DNA of 64,000 nucleotides from Xanthomarina maritima (GCF_008084905.1 NZ_VSFC01000062.1:181903-245902), one strand, 5' to 3'. Shown: positions 26,905 through 35,891, counted from the first letter of the stretch. Program-made: numbers and translations. The notes: a model not told the origin generated them from the letters alone.

Positions 26905-27641
26905 TATTCTTGAATGCTTACTTTATAATTAATTCCGTAAGTTTTGGTTAGATTATCATCATTAAAAATATCTTTAACTGGACCAGTTGCAATTTTTTTC
27001 ACGTTTAAAAAAGTTACCCAATCGAAATATTCTGGAACCGTTTGTAAATCATGATGTACTACGATAACTGTTTTTCCAGCTTTTCGTAATTCTTTTAAAA
27101 TATTAATGATAGCAATTTCTGTTGTTGCATCGACACCTTGAAAAGGTTCATCCATAAAATAGATAGATGCATCTTGTACTAAAGCACGAGCTAAAAAGAT
27201 CCGTTGCTGCTGACCTCCAGAAAGTTGACTTATTTGTCTGTCTTTAAAAGGTAACATGCCAACTTTTTCTAGTGCTTCTAATGCTGTCTTTTTCTCCTTT
27301 AAACCAGGACGTTTAATCCAACCTAAACTACCATAAGTTCCCATTAAGATGACATCTAGAGCAGTAGTTGGAAAATCCCAATCTACACTACCTTTTTGAG
27401 GCACATAAGCCACAAGTGATCGTTGCTTGTCATATGGCTTTCCATAAATACTTACACTTCCTGCAATAGGCTTTAGGATTCCTAAAACGGCTTTTATTAA
27501 AGTAGATTTTCCGGCACCATTTGGTCCAACAATTGCCATAAGAACACCTTCTGGAATTTCTAAATCAATATCCCAAAGTACAGGCTTGTAATTGTATGCA
27601 ACTGTTAAATCGTCTATTTGAACTGCTAATTTTTTGTCCAT
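26904..27641 (-). CDS. Metal ABC transporter ATP-binding protein
   Basis: 245 residues with Walker [11 protein letters not shown]-loop in [14 protein letters not shown], signature [15 protein letters not shown] and Walker [13 protein letters not shown] plus switch His (VVHHD). The [12 protein letters not shown] block is typical of Mn/Zn/Fe (TroB/MntA/SitB-like) transporters. It powers the two permeases encoded downstream and takes substrate from the lipoprotein encoded upstream; all four genes are joined by overlaps of one to eight bases. Confidence 0.95.
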   Translation of the reverse strand: MDKKLAVQIDDLTVAYNYKPVLWDIDLEIPEGVLMAIVGPNGAGKSTLIKAVLGILKPIAGSVSIYGKPYDKQRSLVAYVPQKGSVDWDFPTTALDVILMGTYGSLGWIKRPGLKEKKTALEALEKVGMLPFKDRQISQLSGGQQQRIFLARALVQDASIYFMDEPFQGVDATTEIAIINILKELRKAGKTVIVVHHDLQTVPEYFDWVTFLNVKKIATGPVKDIFNDDNLTKTYGINYKVSIQE

Positions 27642-28552
27642 TATTTTAATGCATTTACAATTGTATTGACATTATATTCAAACATTCCAATAAATGTTCC
27701 TTCAATAGTTCCAGCATTTCCAAGGGCATCAGAATATAGAGTTCCTCCAATGGAAACATCATGCCCTTTAGATTTTACTGCTGCTTGTAAGGCTTCAATA
27801 GTTCTTTTAGGAACTGAACTCTCCACGAAAATAGCTTTTACTTTTTTATCAATAATAAATGCTGCTAATTTTTGAACATCTTGAACTCCAGCTTCGGTTG
27901 CGGTTGACAGGCCTTGTAATCCAACAACTTCAAAATCATAATTTTTCCCAAAATAATTAAAAGCGTCATGTGCAGTTACTAAAATGCGTTTTTCTTGAGG
28001 AAGTGTTTCAATAGTATTTTTAATAGTGTTTTGCAGAGAGTCTAATTTTGCTAGATATAACTTTTCATTTTCAATAAAATAAATGGAATTTTCAGGGTCT
28101 TTTTCAGATAAAACTTGAGATACCTTTTTAGTAAATTGTTTAAAATAATCAATATTGAACCAAACATGTGGGTCGTAATTAGATGCAAAATAATCTGAAC
28201 CAATTAAGGTGCTTTTATCTAATTCATCAGCTAAAGCAATAGGTGTTTTAGTTAGACTTCCCATTTTTTCAAATACTTCCACAAGTTTTCCTTCTAGATG
28301 AAGTCCATTATAAAAAATAATGTCTGCATTTACAAGTTTAGACACATCACCTTCACTGGCTTTATAAAGATGAGGATCGACACCTGAACCCATTAAGCCT
28401 TGAATATTAATCTGGTCTCCACCAATGTTTTTTACCAAATCGGTAATCATGGTTGTGGTTGTTACAACATTTAGTTTTCCGTTGTCTTGCTTTTCCTTTT
28501 TACAGCTAAAACAAGCTAGAAATAGACAAATTATTAAGATTTTATTTTTCAT
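27641..28552 (-). CDS. Metal ABC transporter substrate-binding lipoprotein (ZnuA/TroA family)
   Basis: 303 residues. Lipoprotein signal with Cys17 in CFSCKKEK. Metal ligands of cluster A-I proteins are visible: [26 protein letters not shown] and, near the C-terminus, an acidic ligand probably in GTLYSDALG. The histidine-rich loop of zinc-specific ZnuA is absent, which leans to Mn2+/Fe2+ (TroA/MntC-like) but does not decide it. First gene of the ABC set, one base after the outer-membrane protein gene upstream. Confidence 0.92.
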   Translation of the reverse strand: MKNKILIICLFLACFSCKKEKQDNGKLNVVTTTTMITDLVKNIGGDQINIQGLMGSGVDPHLYKASEGDVSKLVNADIIFYNGLHLEGKLVEVFEKMGSLTKTPIALADELDKSTLIGSDYFASNYDPHVWFNIDYFKQFTKKVSQVLSEKDPENSIYFIENEKLYLAKLDSLQNTIKNTIETLPQEKRILVTAHDAFNYFGKNYDFEVVGLQGLSTATEAGVQDVQKLAAFIIDKKVKAIFVESSVPKRTIEALQAAVKSKGHDVSIGGTLYSDALGNAGTIEGTFIGMFEYNVNTIVNALK

Positions 28553-29359
28553 TTAGTTATCTTTTTTTGGAATTCTATAGCTTACACCTGTACTAAGTAA
28601 GAGATCTTGTCCTTTAGTAATACTCGTGCCAACTGTAGCATCTAATTGTAAATTATAATTAATTAAATATGTAAAGCCAGCATCCCAAAGATGATTTGCT
28701 TTGGAGTTTTCTGGAAAATCTCCATACAATTCAGCATATGTCCCAATTTTTTCTGTAATACTGTAACCATAAGCAATTGTATAAACATATGAAGCTTCAG
28801 GAGAATCATTGCCCCAAGAAGCTCCAAGGTTATATGATAGGCTTGATTTTTCACTTAAAGTATGCGCAAAAGCAAATCTAAATTCTATTCCTGATGTTTC
28901 TGGTTTGTAATCGGAACCAGCCGTAAATGGTAAATATAAATGACCTATTAACCCTATTTTAGGAAGCCAACCATTTTCTTTGGCTATACTCGTTTTTACT
29001 CCTAAAAGTAAAGGACTAAATCCACTTGAAACGTTGTTTGTAGTCTGGTTGTTAATTTTAGTTTTGCCTTCAACAAAATCCCAACCTATTCGCAATTCAA
29101 AATTATCAAGTAAGCCATATCTTAATAAAGTAGTGTTGTAGGTAAAATTTTTAGTTAAAATATTATTGTTTTTATATGTCTCATAAGAAGTTCCGGTCTC
29201 AAGCTGAAAAGTGCCTTTAGAAACTACGTTAGCTGATTCTGTTTGATCTGGTCTGTCTGTAATTAATGGTGCTAAAAATTCTTGTTCTTGTGAAAAAGAC
29301 ATTGTTTTTATGGTGAAAAATAATAAACCTATAGCTGTGTTTTTAAAAGTTAGCTTCAT
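28553..29359 (-). CDS. Putative outer-membrane transporter (MetA/phenol-degradation-like barrel)
   Basis: 268 residues from the ATG at 29359, which gives a signal peptide (KLTFKNTAIGLLFFTIKTMSFSQ); the ATG at 29389 would overlap the repressor gene by 47 bases. The motif APLITDRPDQTESANVVSKGTFQLETG and the strand-rich remainder match the Phenol_MetA_deg family of outer-membrane proteins. Its place between the DtxR-type repressor and the metal ABC transporter suggests passage of a metal or metal complex through the outer membrane; that is inference. Confidence 0.78.
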   Translation of the reverse strand: MKLTFKNTAIGLLFFTIKTMSFSQEQEFLAPLITDRPDQTESANVVSKGTFQLETGTSYETYKNNNILTKNFTYNTTLLRYGLLDNFELRIGWDFVEGKTKINNQTTNNVSSGFSPLLLGVKTSIAKENGWLPKIGLIGHLYLPFTAGSDYKPETSGIEFRFAFAHTLSEKSSLSYNLGASWGNDSPEASYVYTIAYGYSITEKIGTYAELYGDFPENSKANHLWDAGFTYLINYNLQLDATVGTSITKGQDLLLSTGVSYRIPKKDN

Positions 29360-30005
29360 TAACGTATATAATTTTTGTAAAATTTTCATTAAGTATAATG
29401 ATGTTGTTATTAATATTGATTTGAGTCATTTTATTTTTGCTGAATTGTTTAGTTATAGTTATGGAGTTGCCATATTTCAATCCATTTAAAGCGCAAAAAT
29501 CAAAAAATTCTTTTTCGTCACTCATCAATCTAGAAATGATATATGTTTTACCTTCTTGCGTGTTTGAAAGAGCAATAGAAGTGTCTATAGTTGTAATTTC
29601 ACCATTGGCATTAGGAATGGGATCTCCATGTGGATCGAATTTTGGATTGCCTAAATATTCACTAATTCTATCTGCTAAAAAATTGGAAGTTTCATGCTCT
29701 AAAAGTTCAGCTTCACGATGGATTTCATGAAGAGACATATCAAACAATTTAAACAATAAAGCCTCCCAAAGGCGATGCTTTCTAATAACATTTAAAGCCA
29801 TTTTAGTGCCTTGATCTGTAAGTTGAAGTGCCTGATATTTTTCATATTGCAAAAGGTTTTTTGAAGCTAATTTTTTAGCCATATCTGTTGCAGCTGCATT
29901 AGATATACCTAATTTTCTTGCAATATTACCTGGCTTCGTATCATTGGAATCATTTTTGTCGTTTTTGTAAATGGCTTTTACAAAATTTTCTATTGCTACT
30001 GACAT
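29343..30005 (-). CDS. DtxR-family metal-dependent transcriptional repressor
   Basis: 220 residues. N-terminal winged helix (PGNIARKLGISNAAATDMAKKLASKNLLQYEKYQALQLTDQG reads as helix-turn-helix and wing), central dimerisation and metal-binding domain with HRLWEALLF, MSLHEIHREAELLEHETS and LGNPKFDPHGDPIP, the metal ligand blocks of MntR/IdeR proteins, and a C-terminal SH3/FeoA-like part. It would repress metal uptake when Mn2+ or Fe2+ is bound. A strong promoter and a palindromic operator lie directly upstream, so autoregulation is likely; the metal ABC operon follows in the same direction. Confidence 0.93.
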   Translation of the reverse strand: MSVAIENFVKAIYKNDKNDSNDTKPGNIARKLGISNAAATDMAKKLASKNLLQYEKYQALQLTDQGTKMALNVIRKHRLWEALLFKLFDMSLHEIHREAELLEHETSNFLADRISEYLGNPKFDPHGDPIPNANGEITTIDTSIALSNTQEGKTYIISRLMSDEKEFFDFCALNGLKYGNSITITKQFSKNKMTQININNNIIILNENFTKIIYVNEANF

Positions 30006-30024
30006 TATAGGTGCTTTAAAATTA

Positions 30025-30042
30025 ATTTAAGTAAGCTTAAAT
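30025..30042. promoter_or_regulatory. Putative DtxR-type operator of the repressor gene
   Basis: ATTTAAGTAAGCTTAAAT: 7-bp arms (30025-30031, 30036-30042) around four bases. It is close in form to the classic DtxR site TTAGGTTAGCCTAA. It covers the predicted transcription start of the promoter at 30049-30079, where a bound repressor would block RNA polymerase. Confidence 0.65.
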
Positions 30043-30048
30043 ATATTT

Positions 30049-30079
30049 CAAAGGTAACTAAAAAGATGAAATTAACAAA
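30049..30079 (-). promoter_or_regulatory. Promoter of the DtxR-family gene and metal ABC operon
   Basis: On the minus strand TTTG (30076-30079), 19 bases, TACCTTTG (30049-30056): a full match to the Bacteroidota consensus TTTG-N19-TAnnTTTG. Start of transcription is expected near 30042, 37 bases before the start codon and inside the palindrome. Confidence 0.7.
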
Positions 30080-30112
30080 AGAATTTGTACATTGACAAAA
30101 GGAAGAATTAAA

Positions 30113-30544
30113 ATGTGTAAAATGAAGTGTTATTTATTAATTGTTTTGGTTTTTATTTCAGGAGTTGTAGTTGCTCAAGACTCAACTAATATAAAAATTG
30201 AAACTCCAAAGATTGTTTCAAAATTACCTTTAGGTAAAATATATAATTCAGATGAAGTACAAATTAAATTTGTTGATGTGTTAACAGATTCTCGTTGTCC
30301 AAAGGATGTTACTTGTGTTTGGGCAGGAGAAGTTGTAATCTTGGTTGATATTCTACAAGATGATATATTAATTGAACAAAAAAAAATAGTATTTCAACCA
30401 GGAAAAAGCATCAATGCAGAATTGATGTTATTGTTTTCATCTAAAAACCTAAAAATTACTGCCTATAGTGTTTTGCCTAATCCAAGTTCTAAAGGAAAAA
30501 TCAAAAAAGAAGATTATTATTTACAGCTTGATATTGAAAATTAG
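30113..30544 (+). CDS. Small secreted protein with DSRCPxxxxCxWAGE motif
   Basis: 143 residues from the ATG at 30113 (another ATG at 30122 is possible; a TTG at 30092 is less likely). Signal peptide MKCYLLIVLVFISGVVVAQ. The mature part contains DSRCPKDVTCVWAGEVVI, a motif shared by a family of uncharacterised secreted proteins in Flavobacteria; the two cysteines probably form a disulfide. The function is unknown. It is divergent from the DtxR gene and its stop codon overlaps that of the converging FeoB-associated gene. Confidence 0.7.
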   Translation: MCKMKCYLLIVLVFISGVVVAQDSTNIKIETPKIVSKLPLGKIYNSDEVQIKFVDVLTDSRCPKDVTCVWAGEVVILVDILQDDILIEQKKIVFQPGKSINAELMLLFSSKNLKITAYSVLPNPSSKGKIKKEDYYLQLDIEN

Positions 30545-30678
30545 TGACAGTTATCGCAATCATGTTTCCCAATATCTTTAGTTGGTTTTGAGTTTTTCCA
30601 AAAGAATTTCTTGACAAGAAATCCTAGTGCTAAAAAAAGCAAAGTAAATGCTAGAATATTTTGTAAAAGATGATTCAT
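30541..30678 (-). CDS. FeoB-associated Cys-rich membrane protein (45 residues)
   Basis: A short frame beginning at the ATG at 30678 encodes MNHLLQNILAFTLLFLALGF, then VKKFFWKN and a tail ending HDCDNCH. One membrane helix and a C-terminal CxxC with His residues match the FeoB-associated Cys-rich membrane protein family (also called FeoC-like in some annotations). It is 30 bases downstream of feoB in the same direction. It may bind Fe2+ at the membrane and assist the Feo pore. The stop codon overlaps the converging gene's stop by four bases. Confidence 0.85.
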   Translation of the reverse strand: MNHLLQNILAFTLLFLALGFLVKKFFWKNSKPTKDIGKHDCDNCH

Positions 30679-30708
30679 ATCTTTTTTGTCGTATTTCTTA
30701 TAGATTCC

Positions 30709-32808
30709 TTAAATTAATATTTGGAAAGCAATAAATGCAACCACATAAGCAAAGACACTCATTAAAACCAATTGTAAGATTGGCCATTTCCAACTATTGG
30801 TTTCACGTTTCACTATGGCAAGCGTACTCATACATTGCATAGCAAAGGCATAAAAAAGCAATAAGGATATTCCTGAAGCGAAATTAAAAAGTGGTCCACC
30901 TAAAATAGGGTTTACTTCTCCAGCCATTCTGTTTTTAATAGTTTCTTCTTCATCACTACCAACACTATAAATAGTTGCTAAAGTTCCTACAAATACTTCC
31001 CTTGCAGCAAACGAACTTACAATAGCAATTCCAATTTTCCAGTCGTAACCTAAAGGCCTAATAGCTGGTTCGATAGCTCTTCCTGTTAAGCCAATAAATG
31101 AATATTCTAATTTTTGAGATGCAATTTCATTTTGAAGTTCTTCTTCGGTTAAATGCTTTGAAGCAAATTTTTCAGTCACAATTTCTTCGGCATTATTAAA
31201 CTCTTCTCCAGGACCATAAGATGCCAAAAACCAAAGCACTATAGAGATGGCTAAGATGATTTTCCCTGCTCCAAATACAAAGGATTTTGTTTTTTCAACA
31301 ACCGTTAATGCTACGTTTTTTATTAATGGAAGCTTGTAATTAGGCATTTCGACAACAAAAAACGATTTACTTTTAATTTTTAATACCTTGTTTAAAATCA
31401 TAGCTGAAATTAAAGCAGCTCCAAAACCTATTAAATAAAGTAACATTAAAGTTAAAGCCTGATAACCTAAACCAAGAAACCTTCCTTCTGGAATAACTAA
31501 AGAAATAATAATTAAATAAACAGGAAGTCTTGCAGAACAGGTTGTAAATGGCGTTACCAGAATAGTAATTAAACGTTCTTTCCAGCTTTCAATATTTCTA
31601 GTAGCCATAATAGCTGGAATAGCACAAGCAGTTCCTGAAATTAATGGTACCACACTTTTTCCACTAAGTCCGAAACGTCTCATGCCACGATCCATAAGAA
31701 AGACTACACGACTCATATAACCACTTTCTTCTAAAACGGAAATAAATAAGAATAAAAAGGCAATTTGTGGTATAAAAATAACAATGCCACCAAGTCCAGG
31801 AATAATTCCTTCGGCTAATAAACTTGTAAAAGCTCCTTCTGGTAATGAGTTTTTTGTCCATTCGCTTAATGATGCAAAAGAACTATCAATAAAATCCATG
31901 GGTATAGCTGACCAATCGTAAATGGCTTGAAAAATAGTAAGTAGAATGACTAAGAAAATAGCATAACCCCAAATTTTGTGAGTTAAAATTCTGTCTAATT
32001 TGATGCGTAAATCTTTAGCAGTGCTCAAATCAATGGTTTGACCTTTTTTAAGCGTATTGTTTATAAACTGATAGCGTTTTATAGTTTCTTTTTGCTGTAA
32101 ACGTTTTAAATCTGCTTTGGTTTTCGTTTTAAAATCTGCAACAGCATCAATTTCGTTTCTATCTGTTTTTCCGAAGTTTACATCTTGTGTAATTACAAGC
32201 CAAAGTTTGTATAATAATTGATTTGGAAAGGCTTTACGTAGATTATCGAAGTATTCTTTGTCAATTTCTGAAGCATTTAGACAAGGGGTTATTGAAAGCT
32301 CTTTATAATTTGAAATGAGAGTTTTTAAATTATCGATGCCTTCGTTTTTTCTTGTACTTACAAGAGCTATTTTAGTTTGAAGTTGAGATTCTAGATAAGG
32401 AATGTCTAAAGAAATGCCTTTATACTTCATTCTGTCAGACATGTTAATGACAAGAACGGTTGGAATTTCTAAGTCTTTAATTTGAGTGAATAATAATAGA
32501 TTTCGTTTTAGGTTTTCAACATCACTAACAACAACAGCAACGTCAGGAAAATCTTTGTCATTTTTGTTTAGAAGCAATTCAATTACTACATTCTCATCAA
32601 GTGAAGATGCATTTAGACTATAGGTTCCTGGTAAATCAATTATGTGGGCCTTAACACCTCTTGGGAGTTTACATATACCTTCTTTTTTTTCTACTGTTAT
32701 TCCAGGATAGTTTCCAACTTTTTGGTTTAATCCAGTTAAAGAATTAAAAACAGATGTTTTTCCTGTATTAGGGTTGCCTATTAGTGCTACATTTATCTGC
32801 TTACTCAT
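30709..32808 (-). CDS. feoB: Ferrous iron transporter B
   Basis: 699 residues. N-terminal G-protein domain with GNPNTGKTS (11-19), the switch region GNYPGITVEKKEG, IDLPGTYSLNA and NMSD, then the guanine-dissociation-inhibitor linker, and from about residue 275 a polytopic membrane part with two Gate motifs (CSARLPVYLIIISLVIP and the late SFAAREVFVGTLATIY). Imports Fe2+ across the inner membrane. Start overlaps the feoA stop by eight bases; the Cys-rich partner gene follows. Confidence 0.97.
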   Translation of the reverse strand: MSKQINVALIGNPNTGKTSVFNSLTGLNQKVGNYPGITVEKKEGICKLPRGVKAHIIDLPGTYSLNASSLDENVVIELLLNKNDKDFPDVAVVVSDVENLKRNLLLFTQIKDLEIPTVLVINMSDRMKYKGISLDIPYLESQLQTKIALVSTRKNEGIDNLKTLISNYKELSITPCLNASEIDKEYFDNLRKAFPNQLLYKLWLVITQDVNFGKTDRNEIDAVADFKTKTKADLKRLQQKETIKRYQFINNTLKKGQTIDLSTAKDLRIKLDRILTHKIWGYAIFLVILLTIFQAIYDWSAIPMDFIDSSFASLSEWTKNSLPEGAFTSLLAEGIIPGLGGIVIFIPQIAFLFLFISVLEESGYMSRVVFLMDRGMRRFGLSGKSVVPLISGTACAIPAIMATRNIESWKERLITILVTPFTTCSARLPVYLIIISLVIPEGRFLGLGYQALTLMLLYLIGFGAALISAMILNKVLKIKSKSFFVVEMPNYKLPLIKNVALTVVEKTKSFVFGAGKIILAISIVLWFLASYGPGEEFNNAEEIVTEKFASKHLTEEELQNEIASQKLEYSFIGLTGRAIEPAIRPLGYDWKIGIAIVSSFAAREVFVGTLATIYSVGSDEEETIKNRMAGEVNPILGGPLFNFASGISLLLFYAFAMQCMSTLAIVKRETNSWKWPILQLVLMSVFAYVVAFIAFQILI

Positions 32809-33034
32809 TGGTTATTTCTATTATTATATGAATAGCAGTTTCTTTTCTTATAGCTAGATGAGTTCCATTAATGTTTAGATACATTGGATCTGAAAATGGA
32901 GCTACTTGAACAAGTTCAACTTCGTTTCCAGGTAAACATCCCATTTCCAGAAGTTTTAACGGAATATTTATTGAAGAAACATCAACAATGATTGCTCTTT
33001 CTCCACGTTTTAAATGTGCTAAAGTAACTTGCAA
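32801..33034 (-). CDS. feoA: Ferrous iron transport protein A
   Basis: 77-residue SH3-like cytosolic partner of FeoB: TLAHLKRGERAIIVDV, then LKLLEMGCLPGNEVELVQVAPFSDP and LAIRKETAIHIII follow the FeoA fold. An in-frame stop (TAA at 33043-33041) lies just upstream and the first ATG is after the conserved start, so translation must begin at the TTG at 33034. The iron-box-like element ends two bases before this codon, so a bound repressor would also cover the ribosome-binding region. Confidence 0.92.
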   Translation of the reverse strand: MQVTLAHLKRGERAIIVDVSSINIPLKLLEMGCLPGNEVELVQVAPFSDPMYLNINGTHLAIRKETAIHIIIEITNE

Positions 33035-33036
33035 GC

Positions 33037-33057
33037 TTATTTAGATTGATTTTAAAG
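33037..33057. promoter_or_regulatory. Putative iron-box operator of feoAB
   Basis: ATTTAGATTGATTTTAAA core (33039-33056), an imperfect inverted repeat. It agrees with the element before the AraC-type gene (13629-13649, read on the opposite strand) at 19 of 21 positions. It lies between the predicted -7 box and the TTG start, where a metal-bound repressor would shut off ferrous iron uptake. Confidence 0.6.
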
Positions 33058-33060
33058 AAG

Positions 33061-33091
33061 CAAAAATAGGATAAATTAATCAGTCTAGAAA
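33061..33091 (-). promoter_or_regulatory. Putative feoAB promoter
   Basis: Minus-strand TATTTTTG (33061-33068) is a match to TAnnTTTG, with TTTC (33088-33091) 19 bases upstream as a one-mismatch -33 element. The start of transcription would fall inside the iron-box-like element. Confidence 0.5.
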
Positions 33092-33107
33092 AATTGTGAA
33101 CTAAAAA

Positions 33108-33779
33108 CTATTTATATTCTTCTTTTAAGATTTTTATATCATCAAGTAATCGAGAAATATCTTCAGGGTTCGTGCCATCATAATAACCTCTAATTTGACG
33201 TTTTTTATCTATTAGCATAAAATTTTCAGTATGAATCATATCGTAAGCATCTCCTGTCCCATCATCTTTAACAGCTAAATAGCTTTTTCTAGCCAAAGTG
33301 TAAATCTGTTTTTTATCTCCTGTTACTAAATTCCATTTAGAATCATTCACACCTTTTTTAAGAGCGTATTTTTTTAATTGAGGTACACTGTCAATTTCGG
33401 GAGTGACGGAATGAGATAATAACATAACTTCTTTATCATTCAAAATTTCATTTTGTATTAAAACCATATGATCTGTCATAATTGGACAAATAGTTTGACA
33501 GGTCGTAAAAAAGAAATCAGCTACATAAATTTTGTCTTTATAAGCATCTTGAGTTATGATCTCACCATTTTGGTTGACTAAACTATAATCGTCAATTTTA
33601 TGATACTTTTTTTTGTATTGAATGGTACTGTCAACCATTTCAGTATTCACCATTGCAGGTTGATAAATAGGTAATGGTTTATAAACATCAAAAATGTTAT
33701 AAATAATGGAAATAATTATTAATGAAAGTATTGCAAAAATAATAGCAAAGTATTTATAATCTTTAAAAAATGAAAGCAT
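33108..33779 (-). CDS. SCO1/SenC/PrrC family protein
   Basis: 223 residues: one N-terminal membrane anchor (about 9-28), then a periplasmic thioredoxin-like domain with TTCQTICPIM, the CxxxC copper site (Cys94, Cys98), and a distal His in DMIHTENFMLID. SCO proteins deliver copper to the CuA centre of cytochrome c oxidase or act in redox control. It is near the iron genes but separated from feoA by 73 bases with its own likely promoter. Confidence 0.92.
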   Translation of the reverse strand: MLSFFKDYKYFAIIFAILSLIIISIIYNIFDVYKPLPIYQPAMVNTEMVDSTIQYKKKYHKIDDYSLVNQNGEIITQDAYKDKIYVADFFFTTCQTICPIMTDHMVLIQNEILNDKEVMLLSHSVTPEIDSVPQLKKYALKKGVNDSKWNLVTGDKKQIYTLARKSYLAVKDDGTGDAYDMIHTENFMLIDKKRQIRGYYDGTNPEDISRLLDDIKILKEEYK

Positions 33780-33817
33780 TTACTTTTAATTGAGGATTTT
33801 TAAGTAAGTTTTATTTG

Positions 33818-33825
33818 CAAAAATA
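33818..33825 (-). promoter_or_regulatory. Putative -7 box of the SCO1-like gene
   Basis: Minus-strand TATTTTTG, an exact TAnnTTTG match, 38 bases before the start codon. No clear -33 element. Confidence 0.35.
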
Positions 33826-33874
33826 CGACAGATAAGTGTTTATTCAGTAATTTTAACATCATAAATACAATGCC

Positions 33875-35812
33875 GTGAAAAGACTATTAAACTACTTACT
33901 TATTATTATTCCAATATGTTCTTTTGGACAGGATTTAACAGAATCGATGGAAATGATTAGAGAAGCTGAAACAAAAGCTGCTTTAAACAAGATGCTTCAT
34001 CGTGTAAATATGAATACTGGAAATTACGATGTAACATACCATAGATTGGAATTAGACGTCGATCCATCTCAGGCTTTTATTTCTGGAGATGTAACCACTT
34101 ATTTTGAAGCAAAGGAAATCCTTACAGAAGTTACATTTGAACTTTCTGATAATATGATTGTTTCTCAGGTTTTGCAACGTGGGAATCCTCTCTCGTATGT
34201 ACAAAATACCGATGATGAATTAGTCATAACTCTAAATCAAGTTCAAAATGTTGGCGTTTTAGATTCTTTAACAGTTAGTTATTCTGGAAATCCAATAAGT
34301 TCTGGTTTTGGCTCATTTGCGCAAAGTTCGCATAGTGGAGATCCAATACTTTGGACTCTTTCAGAACCATATGGAGCTAAAGGTTGGTGGCCTTGTAAGC
34401 AAGATTTAATAGATAAAATAGACAATATAGATGTTTATATTACATCGCCTACTTTTAACCCTTCAAACGAAGAATATATAGCAGTTTCAAATGGATTAGA
34501 ACAAAGTCAAACTATCAATGGAAATTTTAAAACAACACATTTTAAACATCAATATCCTATTCCTGCTTATTTGATTGCTATTGCTGTTACTAATTATGAG
34601 ATTTATTCACATACAGTAGACAATAATGGAAATCTGTTTGAGATTATAAATTATGTGTATCCAGAAAATTTAGTTTCTGCTCAAGCTAGTACGCCTGTAA
34701 CAGTAGATATAATGAATTTGTTTTCTAATTTATTTGAAGAATACCCTTTTGCAAACGAAAAATATGGACATGCTCAATTTGGTTGGGGAGGAGGTATGGA
34801 ACATACCACAGTTTCTTTTATGGGAAGTTTTGGAAGAAATTTAATTGCTCACGAATTAGCTCATCAATGGTTTGGAAACAAAGTAACTTGTGGCAGTTGG
34901 AAAGATATTTGGTTAAACGAAGGGTTTGCTACATATTTATCTGGTTTGGTAGTGGAAAATATTGATGGGAACAATTCTTTTACAAATTGGAAACAATCAT
35001 TAAACAACTCAATTACCTCTCAAAATGGTGGAACTGTTTATTTGTCAGACACAGATACTTTAAGTGTTAGTAGAATTTTTAGTAGCAGATTAAGTTATAA
35101 TAAAGGAGCTATGGTAACTCATATGCTTAGAAAAAAACTTGGAGATGCAAACTTTTTTCAAGGCATGCAAAACTATCTAAACGATGTAAATCTTTCTTAT
35201 GGTTATGCTAAAACAGAAGATTATAAACAAATAATGGAAGCTGCAAGTGGAGAAGATCTTACAGAGTTTTTTAACGATTGGGTATATAATCAAGGATTTC
35301 CAAATTATGCTATAGAATGGAGTCAACCCAATGCGAATCAAGTAAGAATAACGTTAACTCAAACACAAAGTCATGGATCTGTTTCTTATTTTGAAGCTCC
35401 AGTACCTTTGAGGCTTATTGGAACTTCTGGAGAAATTTTAGATATTGTTTTAGAAAATACCACTAATAACGAAACATTCTTTAGAAATGTAACTTTTCCA
35501 GTAAGTACTATTTTATTTGATCCTGAATCAGATTTAATATCTAAAAACAACTCAGTTACATTAAGCGTAAATGAATTGCAATTAGATAGTCAGTTAATTT
35601 TTTATCCTAACCCTACAACTCATTCAATAACAATTCAAAAACCAATTCAAGTTGAGGTTGAAGAAATTCATATTTTCAATTCTTTAGGACAACTTATCAT
35701 AAAAACTAATTGGCAAGAGAATATAGATATTTCAAACTTATCTTCAGGGCTGTTTTTCATTCAATTTCAAACCAATCAAGGGATAATTAATAAAATGGTG
35801 TTAAAAAACTAG
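33875..35812 (+). CDS. Secreted M1 family zinc aminopeptidase with T9SS sorting domain
   Basis: 645 residues from a GTG start. Signal peptide (RLLNYLLIIIPICSFGQ), M1 beta-sandwich domain, catalytic domain with GGGMEH (305-310, the exopeptidase motif in which the last residue is usually Asn) and HELAHQW (326-332) plus Glu349 in WLNEGFATY as the third zinc ligand. The last ~75 residues (IFYPNPTTHSITIQ, DISNLSSGLFFIQF, KMVLKN) form a Por/T9SS type A sorting domain, so the enzyme works outside the cell or on its surface, probably in peptide feeding. Confidence 0.93.
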   Translation: MKRLLNYLLIIIPICSFGQDLTESMEMIREAETKAALNKMLHRVNMNTGNYDVTYHRLELDVDPSQAFISGDVTTYFEAKEILTEVTFELSDNMIVSQVLQRGNPLSYVQNTDDELVITLNQVQNVGVLDSLTVSYSGNPISSGFGSFAQSSHSGDPILWTLSEPYGAKGWWPCKQDLIDKIDNIDVYITSPTFNPSNEEYIAVSNGLEQSQTINGNFKTTHFKHQYPIPAYLIAIAVTNYEIYSHTVDNNGNLFEIINYVYPENLVSAQASTPVTVDIMNLFSNLFEEYPFANEKYGHAQFGWGGGMEHTTVSFMGSFGRNLIAHELAHQWFGNKVTCGSWKDIWLNEGFATYLSGLVVENIDGNNSFTNWKQSLNNSITSQNGGTVYLSDTDTLSVSRIFSSRLSYNKGAMVTHMLRKKLGDANFFQGMQNYLNDVNLSYGYAKTEDYKQIMEAASGEDLTEFFNDWVYNQGFPNYAIEWSQPNANQVRITLTQTQSHGSVSYFEAPVPLRLIGTSGEILDIVLENTTNNETFFRNVTFPVSTILFDPESDLISKNNSVTLSVNELQLDSQLIFYPNPTTHSITIQKPIQVEVEEIHIFNSLGQLIIKTNWQENIDISNLSSGLFFIQFQTNQGIINKMVLKN

Positions 35813-35853
35813 CTAATACTTAGGTATTTATTTTCTAAATGATGCTAAAACAC

Positions 35854-35861
35854 TACTTTTG
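35854..35861 (+). promoter_or_regulatory. Putative -7 box of the rseP promoter
   Basis: TACTTTTG matches TAnnTTTG, 30 bases before the rseP ATG; a TTTT at 35831-35834 lies 19 bases upstream in the -33 position. Confidence 0.45.
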
Positions 35862-35891
35862 CAAATTAATTTACATTAGACACGCATATAC

